Below the pieces are notes generated by a model. It was given only the letters and a program-made list of their open reading frames with translations, made no database searches and had not been told where the DNA came from. A DNA stretch of 64,000 nucleotides from Terriglobus albidus. GTDB taxonomy: Bacteria > Acidobacteriota > Terriglobia > Terriglobales > Acidobacteriaceae. Shown piece by piece: positions 5,994 through 15,389 of this stretch (within the stretch, counting starts at the first letter, position 1; each line of letters begins with the position of its first letter). The position numbers and the translations under genes are program-made. Where the stretch lies: contig NZ_JAGTAS010000057.1 in assembly GCF_025685425.1 (NCBI RefSeq), positions 434,001 through 498,000 of the forward strand, given 5' to 3'.

Positions 5994-8114
5994 TTACCGG
6001 CCTCCGATGGTGCTCTCCAGTTCTTTCTGCGAGTCCTTCTCCGAACGCATCTGACGCAGCATGACCTCACACCGCAATACCTCAGCGACGCTCCATGCCT
6101 GTGCCATACAACCGCGTGGCGTGAAGGGCTCTTCGGCATCGAAGATCTCGCTGATGGTGCCCACACCATCTTCATAAAGGTGCTGATCGAATCCATGGAG
6201 AAACGCCTGCGCCTTCTCTGCCTGCTCCGGAAAAGTCTTGATCCATGCATTCACAAAAGGCCCGATCAGCCACCCCCACACTGTTCCCTGGTGGTATGCC
6301 GCATCCCGGGCCAGCAGGTCGCCATCGTAACGAGCTTTATAGTCTTTTTCACCACGCGCCAGGCTACGCAGACCGACTGGCGTAAGCAGTTCCCGCATGC
6401 AGCGTTCAACGACCGGTTGCCACCGCGACTTATCCAGCACGGGATATTTCAGCGAGATCGCGATCAATTGATTTGGCCGGATCTGCGCATCGTCGCCTCC
6501 CTCGAAGGTATCCACCACGTCGAAGAGACAGCCTTTCTCGCCATTCCAGAAACGGCGATTGAAACTGTCGCGACACTGCGTTGCTAGCTGCTGATAGCGA
6601 GCACGGTCTGCGCGGGTATCCTCAAGCGCCTCCAGCCATTCCACCAGGAGGCGAAGCGCGTTGTACCAAAGCGCATTCAACTCCACGGCCTTGCCTCGGC
6701 GAGGCGTCACTACCCAGTCACCGACCTTGGCATCCATCCATGTGAGCTGATACCCATCCTGCCCTTGCACCAACAGACCGTCGTTCTGGTCGATATGGAT
6801 GCCAAAATCGGTGCCACGCAGATGCCACTCAGCGACGTCAACCATCTTCGGCAGCAGAAACTCAAGCGTCTCCCAATCATTTGTTGCCTGGAGATAGCGA
6901 TCGATGGCATGGAAGAACCATAACGTCGCATCGGCGGTGTGATACAAACCGCTGGTTTTCCCCTCGGGAAACAGGTTAGGAATCAGACCGTTGTGGATGT
7001 AATTACCGAAGCTCCGGAGGATGTACTCGGCCTCGCGATAGCGGCCGGTGGAAAGTGTAAGCCCTTCCAGCGAAATCATGGTGTCGCGGCCCCAATCCGT
7101 AAACCAGTGATAACCGGCGATTACGGTCCGGATCTCATCTCCCACGGCATGGGCACGGACCTGATCTGAAGTGCGGCCCATCGGCGTGATGAGAAACTGA
7201 TCTGCCGCAAACACCAGCTCTGCTGGAAATCCTTCCCGCGCTTCGGGTGGCGCGGTCCGCAGGAGGCGCCGCTTCCGTTCCAATTCCGTGGCAAAGGCCG
7301 CACCAGGAGAGAGAGACCGGACCTTCTCCCAATCCTCAGTCGATGCCGTAAGGGAAGCCGATTTTCCGGGACGCAACTCCCCGCTGAAGCTTCCGGGAGA
7401 CCAGAGCGATCCCTCCCAGTCATAACCACGAGCTTGTTCAATGCGATAGCGAAGCTTGTCGAGCCGCTCAGTCTTCATCTGGAAGCTGCAATGTTCGCAA
7501 TTCCAGACAAGCTTGAGTACTGGAAGATCGTCGCCGACATGCAATTCGAAACCGTCGTCCACTCCCGTCCAACGGTACTGCTCATGTGGTGGGCCCGCCA
7601 GCGAGCCGTCATGCGACCGTACGTGCATCGCCGGCTGCACCTCCAGGCGTCCCCCCTCTCCTTCCAGCAGGGTGTAGGTGATGTACACCGTATTCTGCAG
7701 GTGCACCATGCAGGTACGTTTTTCAATCACATTCCCTTCGCAGCGGAATACCCAGACCGGAAGCCCGTTTTCCAGACGGAATTCCGAGAGATACGGACTG
7801 ACGGGATCGCTAGTGTCCTTATGAACCAGGTCATCGCAGTCCAGGGCATAGGATTGCCCACCGACGATCAGGCGCTCGCGCAGATCATTCAGCATCATCG
7901 TGCGCCCATGCGGAGCGGGCAAGGCGGCGATCAACCAGCCATGATAACGACGAGTATTCAGGCCACCCACGGTACCGGAGAGATAGCCGCCAAGACCATT
8001 GGTGACAATCCACTCGGTGAAGAGCCCCCGGCGGCTGCGAGTGTGCTCATCCAGATGGGCCACGTCGAGCTCGACGTGGCGGATAATCGGTGCAGGGCGA
8101 AAGATGGTCTTCAT
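5994..8114 (-). CDS. Glycogen debranching enzyme (amylo-alpha-1,6-glucosidase)
   Basis: About 706 residues. The N-terminal domain begins with the family signature EWIVTNGLGGYLSGTVGG followed by NTRRYHGWLIA. The C-terminal (alpha/alpha)6 barrel contains YHWFTDWGRDTMISLEGL, which is typical of GDE-C amylo-1,6-glucosidases, and DAAYHQGTVWGWLIGPF, a second conserved stretch. It removes alpha-1,6 branches from glycogen-like polymers. I prefer the ATG at 8114 (MKTIFRP) although the frame is open to 8237. It converges on the TreS-like gene, consistent with a shared alpha-glucan function. Confidence 0.85.
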   Translation of the reverse strand: MKTIFRPAPIIRHVELDVAHLDEHTRSRRGLFTEWIVTNGLGGYLSGTVGGLNTRRYHGWLIAALPAPHGRTMMLNDLRERLIVGGQSYALDCDDLVHKDTSDPVSPYLSEFRLENGLPVWVFRCEGNVIEKRTCMVHLQNTVYITYTLLEGEGGRLEVQPAMHVRSHDGSLAGPPHEQYRWTGVDDGFELHVGDDLPVLKLVWNCEHCSFQMKTERLDKLRYRIEQARGYDWEGSLWSPGSFSGELRPGKSASLTASTEDWEKVRSLSPGAAFATELERKRRLLRTAPPEAREGFPAELVFAADQFLITPMGRTSDQVRAHAVGDEIRTVIAGYHWFTDWGRDTMISLEGLTLSTGRYREAEYILRSFGNYIHNGLIPNLFPEGKTSGLYHTADATLWFFHAIDRYLQATNDWETLEFLLPKMVDVAEWHLRGTDFGIHIDQNDGLLVQGQDGYQLTWMDAKVGDWVVTPRRGKAVELNALWYNALRLLVEWLEALEDTRADRARYQQLATQCRDSFNRRFWNGEKGCLFDVVDTFEGGDDAQIRPNQLIAISLKYPVLDKSRWQPVVERCMRELLTPVGLRSLARGEKDYKARYDGDLLARDAAYHQGTVWGWLIGPFVNAWIKTFPEQAEKAQAFLHGFDQHLYEDGVGTISEIFDAEEPFTPRGCMAQAWSVAEVLRCEVMLRQMRSEKDSQKELESTIGGR

Positions 8115-8423
8115 GCTCCAACTAGGATGCTGCGAAACAGCCTCGCGCAGCCAGGTCGTGCCATCAAACTCCTGCGAGCCAGCGCCGGGAGCAGATTTTT
8201 CAAGTTCTAGGAATGGGAAGAACCGTAGCTGGCCCACGGGAACGACGAGCGCAGAAGAGATCGGTAAAATCTGCCCCTGCCCTCCGGGTTGGGACGCAAA
8301 TTCGCCCAGACTTCGTGGTCAGCCGACTGTAGACCCGCCACCGCCTTCCGCCGCCTGTTCTGAACAAATTTGCGCTCGCAACGCTGACGGAAGGAGTTTG
8401 ATGATACGCTCTGGGCGTTTTGC
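8115..8423. other. Intergenic, nothing recognised
   Basis: About 300 bases lie between the debranching enzyme start and the end of feoB. No convincing gene, hairpin or repeat was seen. The left part could be an N-terminal extension of the debranching enzyme, whose frame stays open to 8237. Confidence 0.4.
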
Positions 8424-10346
8424 TTAATGGGCGATCAGATTCACGATCTGGTTGGTGACCAGCGCTGCGGTGTATGCGAAGACAGTCATATAGGTGAACT
8501 GAATTGCAGGCCAACGCCAGCTATTGGTCTCGCGACGGACCATGATGATCGTAGAGGTGCACTGCAGCGCAAAGGCAAAGAAGACCACCAGCGCCAGCGC
8601 CCCGCCCAGCGTCATATCGCCGCGCAGCGCCTGTTGCAAGCCAAGTGCATGCGTCTCCGGATCGACACCGTAAAGCGTGCCCAGCGTGCCGACAATCACC
8701 TCACGTGCAACGATGGAGCTGAGCAGGCCGATGCCGATCTTCCAGTTGAAACCGAGTGGGCGGATGATGGGCTCGATCCAGTGGCCGACGTGGCCAATGA
8801 CAGAATCCGTCAGCGCAGAGAACTGGCCGGCATGTACCGGCAGAACACTCAGAACCCACACAGCGAAGGTGACTCCCAGAATGATGGTTCCCGCCTTGCG
8901 CAGGAAGAGCTTCGCACGATCGTAGAGCCGGATGCCAAGTCCCTGCAGTGTAGGCCAGCGGTACTGTGGCAGTTCCAGGATGAACGGAGCCGAAGATGCC
9001 CTTAGCAATGAGGACTTCAGCACACGGGCCGTAAACAGTGCCGCCAGGAAGCCAAGTACATACAGGCTCAGCATGACTGTGGCCCGCAAACCGATGAAAC
9101 TACCCAGCAGCTTCCGATCGGGAACGAAGGCCGCGATGATTAGGGTATAGACCGGCAGGCGTGCCGAACAGGTCATGAACGGCGCAACCAGAATGGTAGC
9201 GAAGCGGTCACGCTTGTTCTCAATGGTGCGGGTCGCCATGATCGCGGGAACGGCGCAGGCATACGCGCTGAGCAACGGAATGAAAGCCTTCCCATTCAGA
9301 CCGATAGAACGCATGACGCGGTCGGCGATCAGCGCGGCGCGGGCAAGATATCCGGAGTCCTCCAGGATGCCGATAAACGCGAAGAGCAGAAGAATCTGGG
9401 GGAGGAAGACCAGGACCGACTGTACACCGTTCCAGAGACCGTCCCGTAGAAGCGCGCGCATCCAGCCATCCGGCAGAAGAGCCGCAACCTTCACGCCCAG
9501 GCCTGTCAGCAGATTCCCAAGGCCCTCGCTCAGCGGTTGTCCCAGGCCAAAGACCACCTGAAAGACAGCGATCACGACCGCAAGAAAGATCAACGGTCCC
9601 CAGACTCGATGCAAAAGCACATGGTCCAGACGACGCGTCCACTTAGGAGCATTGGGCTGCTGGTACTGCGTACGGGAGCTGACCTGGGTGGCCCACTTCC
9701 GGTAGCTATCAGCGCTCTGAATTACGGGCAGCTTCACCGCGCCGGGCCGGGTCACTTCGAAGTTGCCGTATTGGCTAAGGAAGTCCGCAATGCGATCCAG
9801 CCCGACACCCTTCGCCGCGGAGATCAGTGCGACCGGGTGACCCAGCTCCCGGGCCATGGCAAGCACATCCACCTTGCCCCCACGCGACTCAAGCACGTCA
9901 GACATGTTCAGAATGACCAGCGTGGGCAGGCCGAGCGCGAGAATGGGAGCTGCCAGCATCAGCTGGCGGTTCATGTGAGTGGAATCGAGCACCAGCAACA
10001 CGGCATCGGGCGCCGGAACACCAGGCATCTGGCCTTTCAGTACATCGACGGCGACGCGGGCGTCTTCGGAAAAAGTGGCGAGCGAGTAGATCCCGGGAAG
10101 ATCGATCAGGGTGAGATCGCTGCGGCCGATGGCCTTCATCCTTCCGGAATGATGTTCTACGGTGACGCCCGGATAGTTACCGACCTTCTGCCGAAGTCCT
10201 GTCAGACGATTGAACAGAGTCGATTTTCCACAGTTCGGAGGTCCGATGAGCGCGATTGTGCGGATCTGTCCCTTGTGCGACGCAGGCAGGGGAGGAGCCG
10301 TCAGAACGGCGGCTTTCGATTCCGCAGGGGTACAGCAGGAGCTCAT
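8424..10346 (-). CDS. feoB: Ferrous iron transport protein B
   Basis: A 640-residue inner-membrane Fe(II) transporter. The N-terminal G domain shows G1 GPPNCGKS (35-42), G3 DLPGIYSL and G4 NMSD. A helical domain follows and then the gate-type membrane region with conserved stretches such as SAYACAVPAIMATRTI. It is slightly shorter than long FeoB forms. The N-terminus carries a CC pair at residues 4-5. The start overlaps the feoA stop by 4 bp, so the two are co-translated. Confidence 0.95.
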   Translation of the reverse strand: MSSCCTPAESKAAVLTAPPLPASHKGQIRTIALIGPPNCGKSTLFNRLTGLRQKVGNYPGVTVEHHSGRMKAIGRSDLTLIDLPGIYSLATFSEDARVAVDVLKGQMPGVPAPDAVLLVLDSTHMNRQLMLAAPILALGLPTLVILNMSDVLESRGGKVDVLAMARELGHPVALISAAKGVGLDRIADFLSQYGNFEVTRPGAVKLPVIQSADSYRKWATQVSSRTQYQQPNAPKWTRRLDHVLLHRVWGPLIFLAVVIAVFQVVFGLGQPLSEGLGNLLTGLGVKVAALLPDGWMRALLRDGLWNGVQSVLVFLPQILLLFAFIGILEDSGYLARAALIADRVMRSIGLNGKAFIPLLSAYACAVPAIMATRTIENKRDRFATILVAPFMTCSARLPVYTLIIAAFVPDRKLLGSFIGLRATVMLSLYVLGFLAALFTARVLKSSLLRASSAPFILELPQYRWPTLQGLGIRLYDRAKLFLRKAGTIILGVTFAVWVLSVLPVHAGQFSALTDSVIGHVGHWIEPIIRPLGFNWKIGIGLLSSIVAREVIVGTLGTLYGVDPETHALGLQQALRGDMTLGGALALVVFFAFALQCTSTIIMVRRETNSWRWPAIQFTYMTVFAYTAALVTNQIVNLIAH

Positions 10347-10579
10347 TGAACGTTCTCGATGGGGGTCATGAAGAGATGACGGGCGGTCTCACGGCGCAAT
10401 GCAACTTCAATGCCATCAACCCGATAGACGGTGGGATCGCCTCCGGGCGCGCGCCTCAGGACATGGACGCCTGCCCCGGGCAGGAAACCCATATGAGCGA
10501 GATGATCGCCTACTTCTTCCGGCAAATCGACCCGCTCCAAACGACCGTGCTGGCCCACCTTCATCTCACTGAGGCACAT
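10343..10579 (-). CDS. feoA: Ferrous iron transport protein A
   Basis: A 78-residue SH3-like FeoA protein: LSEMKVGQHGRLERV opens the barrel, MGFLPGAGVHVLRRAP is the central family signature, and a DGIEVALRRETARHL tail closes it. A Shine-Dalgarno AGGTGG lies six bases upstream of the ATG. It works with FeoB, whose gene begins inside its stop codon. The upstream region is AT-rich and likely holds an iron-responsive promoter, though no clear Fur box was identified. Confidence 0.9.
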   Translation of the reverse strand: MCLSEMKVGQHGRLERVDLPEEVGDHLAHMGFLPGAGVHVLRRAPGGDPTVYRVDGIEVALRRETARHLFMTPIENVQ

Positions 10580-10670
10580 CTTTTTCCACCTAATTCAGTC
10601 TACATTAGTCCGAATTCTGATGGTCAGATGTTTTCATCGAAAGGAAAAATTCAGCACCTGAATGGCGACT

Positions 10671-11528
10671 CTAACGTACGCCCCACTTCAGTTTCGTGCG
10701 CAGGACATCAAAGAGCCCGGTGTCGTACTGCTGAATCAACCGGACGGCATGCTGCGAGCGGCGGCAGTGGAGCTCGTCCCCAACCTCCAGGGCGACAGCT
10801 TCCTGACCGTCCACGGTCAGATACGTCTGGTCCGCGATGCCCTCTACCTTGATCTGAATTTCGGAGTCGCCCTGCACCACGATCGGGCGGATCGTCAGCA
10901 GGTGCGGACAGATCGCATTGACGATCATGGCATTGACGTCCGGCATGACGATGGGACCATTGGCCGCGAGCGAGTACGCCGTAGAACCAGTCGGCGTAGA
11001 GACGATCATTCCGTCTGCACGGAAGGTCGCCACAAGCTTTCCGTTCAGCGTGATGGTGAAGTCACCCATACGCGCTATCGCGCCCTTGGAGATGACCACA
11101 TCATTCAGCGCCTCGAACTCGTGGAAAGGTTTCCCCTCTCTCCACAGCTCGGCATGCATCATGCTCCGCTGATCAACCTCGCAACAGTTCACACACCAGG
11201 CCTCGAGCGCCTTATAGAGATCCTGAATCGGAATCTCAGTCAGAAATCCAAGCGAGCCCAGGTTCACGCTCAGAATCGGAGTTGCAGTCTTGGCAAAGGC
11301 GCGGGCCGCGCTTAGCAGTGTTCCATCGCCACCCAGCACAACTACCAGTTCCGGGTGGAGGGCGGCCAGCTCGTCACGATGCATTCCTTTCCCAGCATGA
11401 GCGTACGCCGCGGACTGCTCGTCAAAAACGGGTTCATAGCCCCGTGACTTCAACCAGGAGGCAAGCTCCGGCATGATGGTTTCCAGCTCAGCTTTCTGCG
11501 GTTTTGAGATAAGGGCAACCCTGCGCAT
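10671..11528 (-). CDS. nadK: NAD kinase
   Basis: A 285-residue cytoplasmic enzyme that phosphorylates NAD to NADP using ATP or polyphosphate. The diagnostic GGDGT motif is at residues 66-70 (VVVLGGDGTLL). NLGSLGFLTE follows, and the C-terminal beta-sandwich carries TPTGSTAYSLAANGP. Length is normal. The gene begins one base after the tlyA stop, so the two form an operon, an arrangement often seen in bacteria. Confidence 0.95.
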   Translation of the reverse strand: MRRVALISKPQKAELETIMPELASWLKSRGYEPVFDEQSAAYAHAGKGMHRDELAALHPELVVVLGGDGTLLSAARAFAKTATPILSVNLGSLGFLTEIPIQDLYKALEAWCVNCCEVDQRSMMHAELWREGKPFHEFEALNDVVISKGAIARMGDFTITLNGKLVATFRADGMIVSTPTGSTAYSLAANGPIVMPDVNAMIVNAICPHLLTIRPIVVQGDSEIQIKVEGIADQTYLTVDGQEAVALEVGDELHCRRSQHAVRLIQQYDTGLFDVLRTKLKWGVR

Positions 11529-11529
11529 G

Positions 11530-12312
11530 CTAGCTCAGTGTACCTTTCGCGGAGCCGAAGACGACGTGTAAGAGGAACTCCCGGTTCCCTTCTCCTCCCA
11601 GAATGGGGGAATCAATCACTTCCAGATGGCCTCCTCCAAGCTCGGCGAGACATTGCCGCACTTTTTCGATCGCATTGCGTTGCGCTGTTTCATCGCGAAC
11701 GATGCCACCTTTGCCGACAGCTTCTCTGCCCGCTTCAAACTGCGGTTTCACCAAAACTACAGCCTCTCCGTTCCACGAGCCCCCCTCAGCAGCCCTCAAT
11801 GCGCCAACCACCGGCGGTAATACGAGCGTAGCCGAGATGAAAGAGACATCCATCGCAAAGAAACGGATTCCGGCCGGCAGATCGCCAGGCTGCAACAAGC
11901 GCGCATTCGTACGCTCGCGAAGATCGACACGCGGGTCCTGGCGTAGCTTCTCGGCAATCTGTCCGGCGCCGGTATCGACACCGAGAACATGCGACGCACC
12001 GTGTTGCAGCATGCAATCAGTAAATCCACCGGTAGAGACACCGACGTCCAGGCAAAACAAATGACTCAGATCGATCTTCCACTGCTGCAAGGCGTGTTCG
12101 AGCTTAAGGCCACCACGACTGACATAACGGAGATCATCGCCGAGAATGCGAATCGTGGAGTCGATGGCGACAGGTGCACCCGGCTTATCAAGCTTCTGCT
12201 CATTCACGAGCACGCGGCCTGCCATGATCATGGCCTGCGCACGTTCGCGGCTGGGAGCGAGCGAACGCTCCATCAAGAGTTTGTCCAAACGAAGTTTTGC
12301 TATGGCTGCCAC
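11530..12312 (-). CDS. tlyA: TlyA-family rRNA 2'-O-methyltransferase / S4 domain protein
   Basis: The N-terminal S4 RNA-binding domain is LRLDKLLMERSLAPSRERAQ. A linker and SRGGLKLEHAL lead into a Rossmann methyltransferase with CLDVGVSTGGFTDCML for SAM binding and VLVKPQFEAGRE near the active site. Homologues methylate ribose 2'-OH groups of rRNA. The frame is open to 12474, but homology begins near the GTG at 12312, so I start there; the exact start is uncertain. It is followed at one base by nadK and diverges from the sigma factor gene. Confidence 0.88.
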   Translation of the reverse strand: MAAIAKLRLDKLLMERSLAPSRERAQAMIMAGRVLVNEQKLDKPGAPVAIDSTIRILGDDLRYVSRGGLKLEHALQQWKIDLSHLFCLDVGVSTGGFTDCMLQHGASHVLGVDTGAGQIAEKLRQDPRVDLRERTNARLLQPGDLPAGIRFFAMDVSFISATLVLPPVVGALRAAEGGSWNGEAVVLVKPQFEAGREAVGKGGIVRDETAQRNAIEKVRQCLAELGGGHLEVIDSPILGGEGNREFLLHVVFGSAKGTLS

Positions 12313-12472
12313 TTCTGGCAGGGTACACTCAAGCCAACTCCTGCGCGTAGTACAGGAATCTCTGTAGAATGAGCGGGATGTGCCATGCTTGAACAGCGTT
12401 CTGATGGCGCTTTCATGGCATGAAACCCCTGGGTTAGACCCACGTAAATCTGTAAGAGCTGCTGAATCGTTC

Positions 12473-13039
12473 ATGTATCGAGACCCTGAAGTGAAGAGCG
12501 AGTCCGGAATCCAGATGCGCGATGACGCATCCCTGCTCGCCCTTGTTCAGTCAGGCGACGAACAGGCGATGGCATCGCTCTACGACCGCTACTCCCGGGT
12601 TGTCTACTCGGTTGCATTGCGTGTCCTGCGGGATCCCGGCGCCGCCGAGGATGTGTTGCAGGGCGTGTTCATGCAGATATGGCGCAATCCGGATATCTTT
12701 CAGCAGACACGGGGCACGCTCGGTGCGTGGCTGGCTGTGGTGGCGCGTAATCGCTCCATCGATGCGCTGCGCCGGCGGCGCCCAACCGATTCGGTCGAAG
12801 ATGTCATTCTTTCCTCCGGCTTCAACCTTGCCGACGAGGCGGAACGCAACGCGCTGATTGAGAAGGCACGCACCGTGATCCAGAACCTGCCGGCCGAGCA
12901 GCGCAAGACGCTTGAGATGGCATTCTTCGATGGCCTGACCCATATGGAGATCTCCGAGATGACCGGAGATCCTCTCGGCACCGTAAAAACCCGCATCCGC
13001 AGCGCGTTGATTTCGCTGCGCAGGAGCTTCCAGGCATGA
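12473..13039 (+). CDS. ECF RNA polymerase sigma factor
   Basis: A 188-residue sigma-70 family ECF factor (SigK/RpoE-like). Region 2 is ASLYDRYSRVVYSVALRVL through VLQGVFMQIWRNP and GTLGAWLAVVARNRSIDALR. Region 4 is LPAEQRKTLEMAFFDGLTH followed by EISEMTGDPLGTVKTRI. The start used is the ATG at 12473; an ATG at 12512 and a GTG at 12491 are possible. It overlaps the downstream anti-sigma gene by 4 bp, the usual arrangement for a sigma factor held by a membrane anti-sigma. Confidence 0.9.
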   Translation: MYRDPEVKSESGIQMRDDASLLALVQSGDEQAMASLYDRYSRVVYSVALRVLRDPGAAEDVLQGVFMQIWRNPDIFQQTRGTLGAWLAVVARNRSIDALRRRRPTDSVEDVILSSGFNLADEAERNALIEKARTVIQNLPAEQRKTLEMAFFDGLTHMEISEMTGDPLGTVKTRIRSALISLRRSFQA

Positions 13040-13908
13040 TCGAGCCCAAGCATATATCGGCCGATGACCTGGCTCTCTACGCCATGCAATTCCTCACGCC
13101 CGAGGAAACGGCTCTCGTTGAAGCACACGTGCGTCACTGTCAGGAGTGCCGCCGTGAACTGGCAACTATCCAGGGCGACCTTGCAGCCTTTGCTCATACG
13201 GCAGAGATGCAGACGCCGCCTGTCGTGGCGCGTCAGCGCCTGATGACCCAGGTCAGCCGTGAAAAACGAGTCGTGCCTCAGCCTGAAACGGCACTGCGTC
13301 CAGCAGGCGCTCATGACGGCTCAGTTCCCTTCGCCAGCTATGGAGCGTCGGGCTTCGATGAATATGACGAAGCCCCGCGTAAAGCAGGCATCGGCACCAT
13401 CATCTTTGGCTGGGCAGGATGGGCTGTAGCAGCCGGACTGGCCTTTGGCGGCTACTATCTCTATCGCCAGCGCGAAGAGCTGCAGCGCAGCCTGCGCATG
13501 AATGCGGCGCAGATGGCAAGTCTGTCAGAAGACGCGGCCAGGGCACGCGAGATTCTGGATGCTCTTTCTGACAAGACGACCCAACGCGTCACTCTCACCA
13601 GAGCGGAGACCGCTCCATCACCAAATGGACGCGTAATCTATCGCGCCGACCGTGGCATGCTGCTCTTCCTGGCCAGCAACATCGCTCCAGTGACTCCTGA
13701 CAAGACCTATGAGCTGTGGATCATCCCCGCGGAGACAGACCGTTCGCCGATCCCTGCCGGCAACTTCCTGCCCGACGAGCGCGGCAACGCCTCCATTGTG
13801 CTGCCGGAGGTGCCGAAGGGGGTCAACGCGAAGGCATTCGGAGTGACCGTCGAGAACCGCGGCGGATCCCAGGTGCCGACACTACCGATCATCATGGTCG
13901 GCATGTAG
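13036..13908 (+). CDS. RskA-type membrane anti-sigma factor
   Basis: A 290-residue protein with a zinc-binding anti-sigma motif H31-x3-C35-x2-C38 (HVRHCQEC). After a variable linker comes one membrane segment at about residues 117-140 (IIFGWAGWAVAAGLAFGGYY). An extracytoplasmic C-terminal domain resembles anti-sigma-K factor RskA (YELWIIPAETDRSPIPAGNF). It should bind the sigma factor encoded immediately upstream and release it on an envelope signal. A strong bidirectional terminator follows. Confidence 0.88.
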   Translation: MIEPKHISADDLALYAMQFLTPEETALVEAHVRHCQECRRELATIQGDLAAFAHTAEMQTPPVVARQRLMTQVSREKRVVPQPETALRPAGAHDGSVPFASYGASGFDEYDEAPRKAGIGTIIFGWAGWAVAAGLAFGGYYLYRQREELQRSLRMNAAQMASLSEDAARAREILDALSDKTTQRVTLTRAETAPSPNGRVIYRADRGMLLFLASNIAPVTPDKTYELWIIPAETDRSPIPAGNFLPDERGNASIVLPEVPKGVNAKAFGVTVENRGGSQVPTLPIIMVGM

Positions 13909-13946
13909 CCATAATTGAATGATTCAAGAAATGAATAATTGAAGAC

Positions 13947-13981
13947 AAGAAGAAGGGCGGCCATCGGCCGCCCTTCTTCTT
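13947..13981. terminator. Bidirectional terminator
   Basis: A perfect 16-bp inverted repeat (AAGAAGAAGGGCGGCC, loop ATC) lies between the convergent anti-sigma and beta-propeller genes. The A-rich and T-rich arm ends allow it to work in both directions. Confidence 0.85.
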
Positions 13982-14004
13982 GATCTTTCGATTTCTTGTG
14001 AGCG

Positions 14005-15315
14005 TTACTGCGCGTTGCGGCGGACTGAAACCCCGTTGCCCAGAATATCGATCGTCGTATAACGCGTATCGGTGCTGGTATCGATGACCGTGAGGAAGTG
14101 TGAATCGCTTGCAGTGGTGTAGACCTTGCCCTTCGGCGTGCCGGTGACCGCGGTGATCCAGTTCGGATGACCGACCACCTTCACCTTCGCCGTGACGGTG
14201 TTCGTGGTCAGGTTGACGACGTAGACAAGACCGTTGCTGGCATCAGGCGCGGTGGGATCGTCATTGCACATGACATAGGCGCGGGTTCCATCCTGCAACG
14301 CCGATACCTGCGTACAGTTGGTGCCCAGCGGCACCGTCGCTACAACCGTACCGAAATCGGCCGCGTCCACCGGATTGTTGGTGTCGCAGTTGGGATTGCT
14401 GGTCGAGCTGTTGGCATTGCAGAGCGGGACGTTGACCACGCTTAACGAGCTGGTCGTGGAACCCTGGTTGAGCACCAGAAGCTCGTTGATGGAGCTGACA
14501 ACATCAGCCCACACAGGAGCAGTACCCACCGTAATGGTGGGATGCGCGGCGTCAGCGGTATTGGCCTGTGAGTTGATCACCGAAACCGTGTTGCTGCCCT
14601 TGTTCATCACAAAGACGCGCTTCGAATCGGCGGTCATCACACCATAGACCGGCTGGGTGCCGACGTTGATCGAGGTAGAGATCGTATTGGTCGACGTATC
14701 AATCGCAGCCACAGAACCCGTGGCGCCGGAGCCCTGGCTGATCGCGTAGTAGCGCGTGCCCGTGGTAAGACCCACAACATACTGCGGATTGGCCGCAACG
14801 TCATACTCCTGGCGCAGCGAAGCCGGCGAACCACCAACGATCTGACCGACGGCAGAACGACCAAGCTCGCTGACGAACGCTCCGGAGGAGGTTGCAAACA
14901 GCGAGTTCGCATTCGCGTTGGAAAACAATGTCGTGGAGTACACGATGTTCGTCTTCAACGTAGGCGAGACGTCAAAGTTATTCAGCACTGTTCCGCTGGA
15001 GCTGGCGTGCAGCGAGTATCCTGTACCGCCGTTGCTCGCCGGAGCCAGATCGAAATACGTTGGCTTCGGCGCAATGTTCGCAATCGCCAGAACCGTGTCG
15101 CCGGAGAAATCGACGACCGTAATGAGACCTGGCTGTCCGCTGCCAGGATCGGAGACCACAGCCAGCAGCTTCTGCGGCTGCGAGGCCGGGCCAACGGGGT
15201 TGATAGAGCTCACAACGGCGCGATACGTATTGCCGCAACCGCTCAACGGAACCAGCGCTGCCGCCGCCGCCAACACTGCACCGGCCTTCGCCAGCACTTT
15301 CTTTCCGTACCGCAC
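14005..15315 (-). CDS. YVTN-type beta-propeller lipoprotein
   Basis: The likely start is the GTG at 15315, giving 436 residues. The N-terminus is a lipoprotein signal with a hydrophobic run ending in the lipobox LSGC (about residues 23-26). The rest consists of propeller blades with YVTN-like repeats: SVAAIDTSTNTISTSINVGT, KGSNTVSVINSQ, VVNLTTNTVTAKVKVVGHP. Such proteins are exported surface or periplasmic beta-propellers, often without a known ligand. It converges on the anti-sigma gene. Confidence 0.8.
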   Translation of the reverse strand: MRYGKKVLAKAGAVLAAAAALVPLSGCGNTYRAVVSSINPVGPASQPQKLLAVVSDPGSGQPGLITVVDFSGDTVLAIANIAPKPTYFDLAPASNGGTGYSLHASSSGTVLNNFDVSPTLKTNIVYSTTLFSNANANSLFATSSGAFVSELGRSAVGQIVGGSPASLRQEYDVAANPQYVVGLTTGTRYYAISQGSGATGSVAAIDTSTNTISTSINVGTQPVYGVMTADSKRVFVMNKGSNTVSVINSQANTADAAHPTITVGTAPVWADVVSSINELLVLNQGSTTSSLSVVNVPLCNANSSTSNPNCDTNNPVDAADFGTVVATVPLGTNCTQVSALQDGTRAYVMCNDDPTAPDASNGLVYVVNLTTNTVTAKVKVVGHPNWITAVTGTPKGKVYTTASDSHFLTVIDTSTDTRYTTIDILGNGVSVRRNAQ

Positions 15316-15389
15316 TTCTGAAGCCAAACCATCTCCCAAACGCAGACCGAGGTCCGATATGCTCAAAGCCGATTGTAAATCACAGGTGC

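Noticed and set aside
10580..10670. Fur box upstream of feoA
   Set aside because: The region is AT-rich, but I could not find a convincing 19-base Fur-type dyad.
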